A stretch of 17,009 nt of DNA, from positions 1 through 17,009 of the forward strand of contig JAKBBS010000059.1 in assembly GCA_021808425.1 (NCBI GenBank), given 5' to 3'. Shown here piece after piece: positions 13,920 to 17,009 of the stretch; position 1 is the stretch's first letter, and every line of letters begins with the position of its first letter. Both the position numbers and the translations under genes were made by a program. The stretch is from Actinomycetes bacterium (lineage in GTDB: Bacteria > Actinomycetota > Acidimicrobiia > Acidimicrobiales > Palsa-688). The notes beneath the pieces were generated by a model. It did no database searches, was not told where the DNA came from, and saw only the letters and a program-made list of their open reading frames with translations.

Positions 13920-15235
13920 CTCGCCTCCTCGTCGTCCAACTGCGCGACGTCGTCTCGAACTTCGATGACGTGCTGGGTCGAACGACCCCGCCGGAGCACG
14001 ACCCAGCGCCCGTGCAGCGCGTCGCCCGCCTGAAGGGGACGATCCTCGGCGACCCGGACGCCGTTGAGGTAGATCGCACCCTGCGAGAGTTGGCGGCGGC
14101 CGTCACCGCGCGACGAGACGATTCCCGTCCGAACCGAGGCGTCTATCACGCTGAGCGCCCCCTCCAGGTCGGCACGGGCGACGACGGTGCGGGGGGCATC
14201 GGCCAAGGCGGCCTCCAAGGCGTCGCCGTCCAGGTCAGCGAGCGACATGGTGAAAAGTGCCTTCGCCGCCACCGCCGCGCGGGCTGCTTCGCCAGCGCCG
14301 TGGACAAGCGTCGTCAGCGACGACGCGAGCTCACGCTGCACCAGACGCTCCTCGGGGTGCGAGGCGAGCCTGGCGCCGAGCTCGACGATCTCCTCTTCGC
14401 CTAGCGAGGTGAACCGGCGCAGATAGGACACCGCGTCGCTGTCGGGGGTCCGCATCCAGAACTGATAGAACTCGTAAGGCGAGGTCCGCTCAGGATCGAG
14501 CCACACCGTCCCGCTCTCGGTCTTACCGAACTTCGTCCCGTCCGCCTTCGTGACCAGAGGGGACGTGAGCCCGAACGCCCTGGCGCCGGCGCGTAGGCGC
14601 CTTATCAGCGTGACACCTTCGGAGATGTTGCCCCACTGGTCGCTTCCACCGAGCTGCAGTTCGCAGCCGTGGCGGTCGTAGAGCTGCACGAAATCCCACG
14701 CCTGGAGGAGCATGTAGCTGAACTCGGTAAAAGACAGACTCTCCCCCTGACGGTCCAAGCGACTGCGGACCGAGTCTTTCCGGACCATCTCGTTCACGCT
14801 GAACAGCTTCCCGACGTCGCGCAGGAAGTCGATAAGGCCCACCTCGCCGAGCCAGTCGAAGTTGTCGGCGATCACCACTGAGCCGGCCGCCGACGCGCCA
14901 GCGTCGAGCAGGGCGGCTACCTGCGCCGATATCGAGGCGCGGTTGGCCTCGAGCTCGCGAGGTTGCAACAAGTTGCGTTCCTCGCTCTTTCCGCTCGGAT
15001 CCCCGATCATCCCTGTGCCCCCGCCGATCAACGCAATCGGCTGGCTACCGTGCCGGGCTATGAGCCGCAGAAGGCACAGCTGCTGCAGGTGACCTACGTG
15101 CAGGCTGCCAGCAGTAGGGTCGAAGCCAATGTACGCGACGATCGGGGCCGCCTCCAGGCGCTCTGAGAGGGCGGCACGGTCGGTAACCTGATGGATCAGG
15201 CCGCGCCAGGCGAGCTCGTTGACTATCGACGACAT
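13916..15235 (-). CDS. tyrS: Tyrosyl-tRNA synthetase
   Basis: This class I aminoacyl-tRNA synthetase charges tRNA-Tyr. From ATG 15235 it is 439 residues, a little longer than the usual ~420. The N-terminal catalytic domain shows AYIGFDPTAGSLHVGHL (HIGH motif as HVGH, 46-49), then GGGTGMIGDPSGKSEER, DNFDWL, LQLGGSDQWGN (tyrosine and tRNA-site residues) and the KMSKS equivalent KFGKT (235-239). A C-terminal S4 RNA-binding domain follows (~365-425), containing RQLSQGAIYLNGVRV. The open frame continues to 15562, but that extension crosses the mobA coding region and has no family similarity. I see no T-box or tRNA-like leader upstream. It heads a - strand group with the flavin reductase and rnd. 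Confidence 0.96.
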   Translation of the reverse strand: MSSIVNELAWRGLIHQVTDRAALSERLEAAPIVAYIGFDPTAGSLHVGHLQQLCLLRLIARHGSQPIALIGGGTGMIGDPSGKSEERNLLQPRELEANRASISAQVAALLDAGASAAGSVVIADNFDWLGEVGLIDFLRDVGKLFSVNEMVRKDSVRSRLDRQGESLSFTEFSYMLLQAWDFVQLYDRHGCELQLGGSDQWGNISEGVTLIRRLRAGARAFGLTSPLVTKADGTKFGKTESGTVWLDPERTSPYEFYQFWMRTPDSDAVSYLRRFTSLGEEEIVELGARLASHPEERLVQRELASSLTTLVHGAGEAARAAVAAKALFTMSLADLDGDALEAALADAPRTVVARADLEGALSVIDASVRTGIVSSRGDGRRQLSQGAIYLNGVRVAEDRPLQAGDALHGRWVVLRRGRSTQHVIEVRDDVAQLDDEEAR

Positions 15236-15310
15236 GGCCCTATTGTCCCACGCTTGTCTCGCGGAGCGGGACCTGATCTTTTTCCCGGCGCCCTGGGCAA
15301 GAATGATGTC

Positions 15311-15964
15311 ATGCGATGCGCCGGCGTTCTGCTCACAGGTGGCGCGAGCCGCCGGATGGGTGTCGACAAGGCCACGCTCCTCGTCGGGCCGCCGGGCGGT
15401 CAGGTGGCCACACTCGCCAAGCGCACGGCGGGAAGGCTCATCGAGGTTGCAGAGATCGCGGTGGAGGTAGGCCCGGGCAGGAGCGGGCTGCCGGCCTTTA
15501 TCGAGGACCCGCCCGGGGGAGGACCCCTCGCCGGTTTTGTCGAAGGGTTCAGCCGGCTTCAAGCTGGAGGCTGGGACGGTCCCGTGCTTCTCGTGGCGAC
15601 AGATCTGCCCTACCTCGACGCGGACTTTTTGCGCTGGCTCGCCGGGCGCCCCGGCGGTCTGCCCGTCGTTCCGGTTCTCGAAGGGGTGCCGCAGCCGCTT
15701 TGCGCACGGTACGGTCCGGAGGTCTTGGATATCGCAGTAGAAGTGCTCGACGGGGGCCGCCGATCGATGCGGGCCCTGCTCGATGTCATCGAAGCATGCT
15801 ATGTCGACCCCGACCGCGAAGAGGCACCGGCAGGCTGGCGGAGGGCTCTCACCGACGTCGACACGCCGGAGCAGCTCGCCGACCTGTGCGGCGAGGACAG
15901 GATCACCAGGTCGGGCGGGTTACGGTCGAGCGGGTTACGGGAGCGGTATGAACGCCCCGCCTAA
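15311..15964 (+). CDS. mobA: Molybdenum cofactor guanylyltransferase MobA-like protein
   Basis: This 217-residue nucleotidyltransferase probably adds GMP to molybdopterin to make the bis-MGD cofactor of formate dehydrogenases and other DMSO-reductase-type enzymes. Motifs: the GTP-binding loop LLTGGASRRMGVDKATL (7-23, LxGGxSxRMGxDK), GGGPLAGF (69-76), the metal-binding VATDLPYLD (95-103) and PQPLCARY (127-134, usually PEPLxAxY). The closing DVDTPEQL (182-189) replaces the usual N(V/I)NTPED. The ATG at 15311 was chosen because the family start is there; no strong Shine-Dalgarno is visible. It overlaps fdhD by 17 bases, a functional pairing: FdhD also serves molybdenum formate dehydrogenase. Related nucleotidyltransferases (MocA, CofC) are less likely given this neighbour. 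Confidence 0.87.
   Translation: MRCAGVLLTGGASRRMGVDKATLLVGPPGGQVATLAKRTAGRLIEVAEIAVEVGPGRSGLPAFIEDPPGGGPLAGFVEGFSRLQAGGWDGPVLLVATDLPYLDADFLRWLAGRPGGLPVVPVLEGVPQPLCARYGPEVLDIAVEVLDGGRRSMRALLDVIEACYVDPDREEAPAGWRRALTDVDTPEQLADLCGEDRITRSGGLRSSGLRERYERPA
15911..15940 (+). repeat. Two tandem 15-bp copies at the mobA/fdhD junction
   Basis: TCGGGCGGGTTACGG is followed directly by TCGAGCGGGTTACGG, one mismatch in 15. The pair encodes RSGGLRSSGLRE at the MobA C-terminus. The end of the second copy plus the next bases forms GGGAG (15939-15943), 4 bases before the fdhD ATG. The duplication may therefore have created or moved the fdhD ribosome site and lengthened MobA slightly. Confidence 0.75.
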
Positions 15965-16796
15965 GGCGGTGACGCCGCTTCGCGTCCTCAAAGTTCGCCC
16001 AGGACGCCAGCTGGAACTGCCTGATGACGTCGCCACGGAGGAACCGCTCCAGCTGATGGTTGCAGGTCCGGGTGCGGCCGCTGTACCCCTGGCCGTCACC
16101 ATGCGGACACCGGGGCACGACTTCGAGCTCGCCGCCGGGTTCGTGTTCACCGAGGGCGTCGCGGCGCCATCCGAGATCCGCTCTGTCGACTACTGCGAAG
16201 CCGCCTCACTCGACCCGGTCGCCCGATGGAACCACGTCGCGATCCGCTTGACCCGCCCCCACAGCCCGGACGCCCAACCCCGCACTTTCGCCGCGTCGGC
16301 GAGTTGCGGAACGTGCGGAAAGACGTCGATCGACGAACTCGCCGTCGCCTGCGGCCATGTCCCTCCCGGTGGACCTTGGCGGACGTCGTCGATAACGGAC
16401 GCCGTCGGATCGCTGCGAGGCGCGCAGAAGTCCTTCGATCGCACCGGCGGGCTGCACGCAGCAGGACTCTTCGACCGCGACGGGGCTCTCCTCGTCGTGC
16501 GAGAGGACGTAGGACGACACAACGCCGTCGACAAAGTCATCGGGGCGACCTTGCTCGACCAAGAGCGCTTCGGGACAGCACGCGGCGACTACGGCCTCGT
16601 CGTGTCCGGTCGGGTCAGCTTCGAGATCGTGCAGAAGGCGGCAGTCGCAGGTCTACCCCTCCTCGCGGCAGTATCGGCGCCTTCGAGCCTCGCCGTGGAG
16701 ACAGCGAAGCGCTTGGGCGTCACACTGGCGGCGTTTGTGCGGGGTGACAATTTTAACGTGTACAGCCACGCGGAGCGTCTCGTGTACACGGAGTGA
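15948..16796 (+). CDS. fdhD: Formate dehydrogenase accessory sulfurtransferase FdhD
   Basis: This 282-residue protein delivers sulfur from a cysteine desulfurase to the molybdenum cofactor so that formate dehydrogenase becomes active. Visible are the TMRTPGHDFELAAGFVFTEG segment (51-70) and the sulfur-carrying loop ASCGTCG with C120 and C123 (CxxC, expected near 121/124 in E. coli). Next come the REDVGRHNAVDKVIG motif (~185-200) and VVSGRVSFEIVQKAAVAGLP (family SGRxSxExVxKxxxAGxP). The closing RGDNFNVYS is also typical. The ATG at 15948 lies within the mobA end, with GGGAG 4 bases upstream. The catalytic formate dehydrogenase subunits are not in the window. Confidence 0.96.
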   Translation: MNAPPKAVTPLRVLKVRPGRQLELPDDVATEEPLQLMVAGPGAAAVPLAVTMRTPGHDFELAAGFVFTEGVAAPSEIRSVDYCEAASLDPVARWNHVAIRLTRPHSPDAQPRTFAASASCGTCGKTSIDELAVACGHVPPGGPWRTSSITDAVGSLRGAQKSFDRTGGLHAAGLFDRDGALLVVREDVGRHNAVDKVIGATLLDQERFGTARGDYGLVVSGRVSFEIVQKAAVAGLPLLAAVSAPSSLAVETAKRLGVTLAAFVRGDNFNVYSHAERLVYTE

Positions 16797-16838
16797 GCGG
16801 GCCACAGGCGAATGGGACGAGTTGAAATCCGGGCGCGC

Positions 16839-16867
16839 CGAAGAGCCCGCTAGAAGCGGGCTCTTCG
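16839..16867. terminator. Strong stem-loop between convergent fdhD and cold shock gene
   Basis: CGAAGAGCCCGC (16839-16850) pairs perfectly with GCGGGCTCTTCG (16856-16867). The adjoining T and A (16851, 16855) can extend the stem to 13 pairs with a 3-base loop. It lies 42 bases after the fdhD stop and 21 bases beyond the cold shock stop, so it can serve both. There is no clear T-tract on either side, so it is either an intrinsic terminator of the GC-rich, T-poor kind or a transcript-end stabiliser. Confidence 0.7.
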
Positions 16868-16888
16868 AAGATCAGTTAACCACGGGCG

Positions 16889-17009
16889 CTAGCCGAGGCG
16901 CTTGACGTTCGCGGCCTGGAGCCCCTTGGGGCCCTGGTTGACTTCGAACTCGACCTTGTCGTTCTCCTCGAGGTTACGGTATCCGTTACCGTCGATGGCA
17001 CTGAAATGC
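16889..17009 (-). CDS. Cold shock protein, C-terminal part (5' end outside the window)
   Basis: The - strand translation from the right edge to the TAG at 16889-16891 gives [20 protein letters not shown] followed by [19 protein letters not shown]. This is the second half of a CspA-type OB-fold. The VHFSAI segment is the RNP2 motif region, and the [11 protein letters not shown] ending is highly typical of actinobacterial cold shock proteins. About 40 residues are visible of an expected ~67. The family binds single-stranded RNA/DNA and acts as an RNA chaperone. The family assignment is secure; which paralogue cannot be told. Confidence 0.95.
   Translation of the reverse strand, partial: HFSAIDGNGYRNLEENDKVEFEVNQGPKGLQAANVKRLG

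Noticed and set aside
15191..15310. N-terminal extension of MobA
   Set aside because: It overlaps the tyrS start and lies before the family's first strand; ATG 15311 sits directly before the GTP loop.
15236..15310. T-box or other tRNA-sensing leader before tyrS
   Set aside because: The gap to mobA is 75 bases, too short, and no T-box consensus is visible; no convincing promoter hexamers either.
15236..15562. N-terminal extension of TyrS
   Set aside because: It crosses the mobA start on the other strand and is unlike any tyrosyl-tRNA synthetase; the family start MSSIVNELxxRG is at 15235.
15783..15947. N-terminal extension of FdhD
   Set aside because: It is mobA in another frame, rich in Arg/Ser/Gly; ATG 15948 has GGGAG upstream.

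Overview
This is a GC-rich, densely packed bacterial window. Neighbouring genes often overlap by 4 bases (ATGA/GTGA), and Shine-Dalgarno sites are purine-rich. The gene types and codon use suggest a chromosomal segment of an actinobacterium, possibly Acidimicrobiia-like. The phylum is inferred from gene content and composition; no rRNA or other taxonomic marker is present. I see no tRNA, rRNA, insertion sequence, phage gene or CRISPR array.

Left block (1-4054, + strand): a tightly coupled electron-transfer operon. It holds the C-terminal end of an old-yellow-enzyme/2,4-dienoyl-CoA-reductase-type flavoprotein, then etfA, fixC (ETF:quinone oxidoreductase type), a fixX ferredoxin with eight cluster cysteines, and etfB. 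The likely electron path is flavin dehydrogenase to EtfAB to FixC/FixX to quinone. The set resembles ETF modules linked to mycofactocin in actinobacteria. No mft gene lies inside the window, so that link is a hypothesis.

Middle block (4064-10830, - strand): first, at the low-coordinate end, a single-pass membrane protein of unknown function. Then, in order of transcription, a TAP-like secreted lipoprotein peptidase, glcD, glcE, glcF (three-subunit glycolate oxidase) and a 68-residue helical protein whose start overlaps the glcF stop. Both catabolic blocks feed 2-electron oxidations into the quinone pool.

Right block (10966-17009): a cysteine-rich protein of unknown function (+); a 60-residue possible zinc-binding protein (-); a - strand group tyrS, flavin reductase and RNase D (rnd); mobA and fdhD (+), which serve molybdoenzymes such as formate dehydrogenase; a strong stem-loop; and the C-terminal end of a cold shock protein (-) at the right edge.

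The most surprising feature is rnd. Its conserved N-terminus, including the first exonuclease motif (DTE), is in frame, but no ATG, GTG or TTG precedes it. Instead a perfect AGGAGG lies 7 bases before an ATA codon at exactly the expected start. No intergenic stretch exceeds 300 bases.
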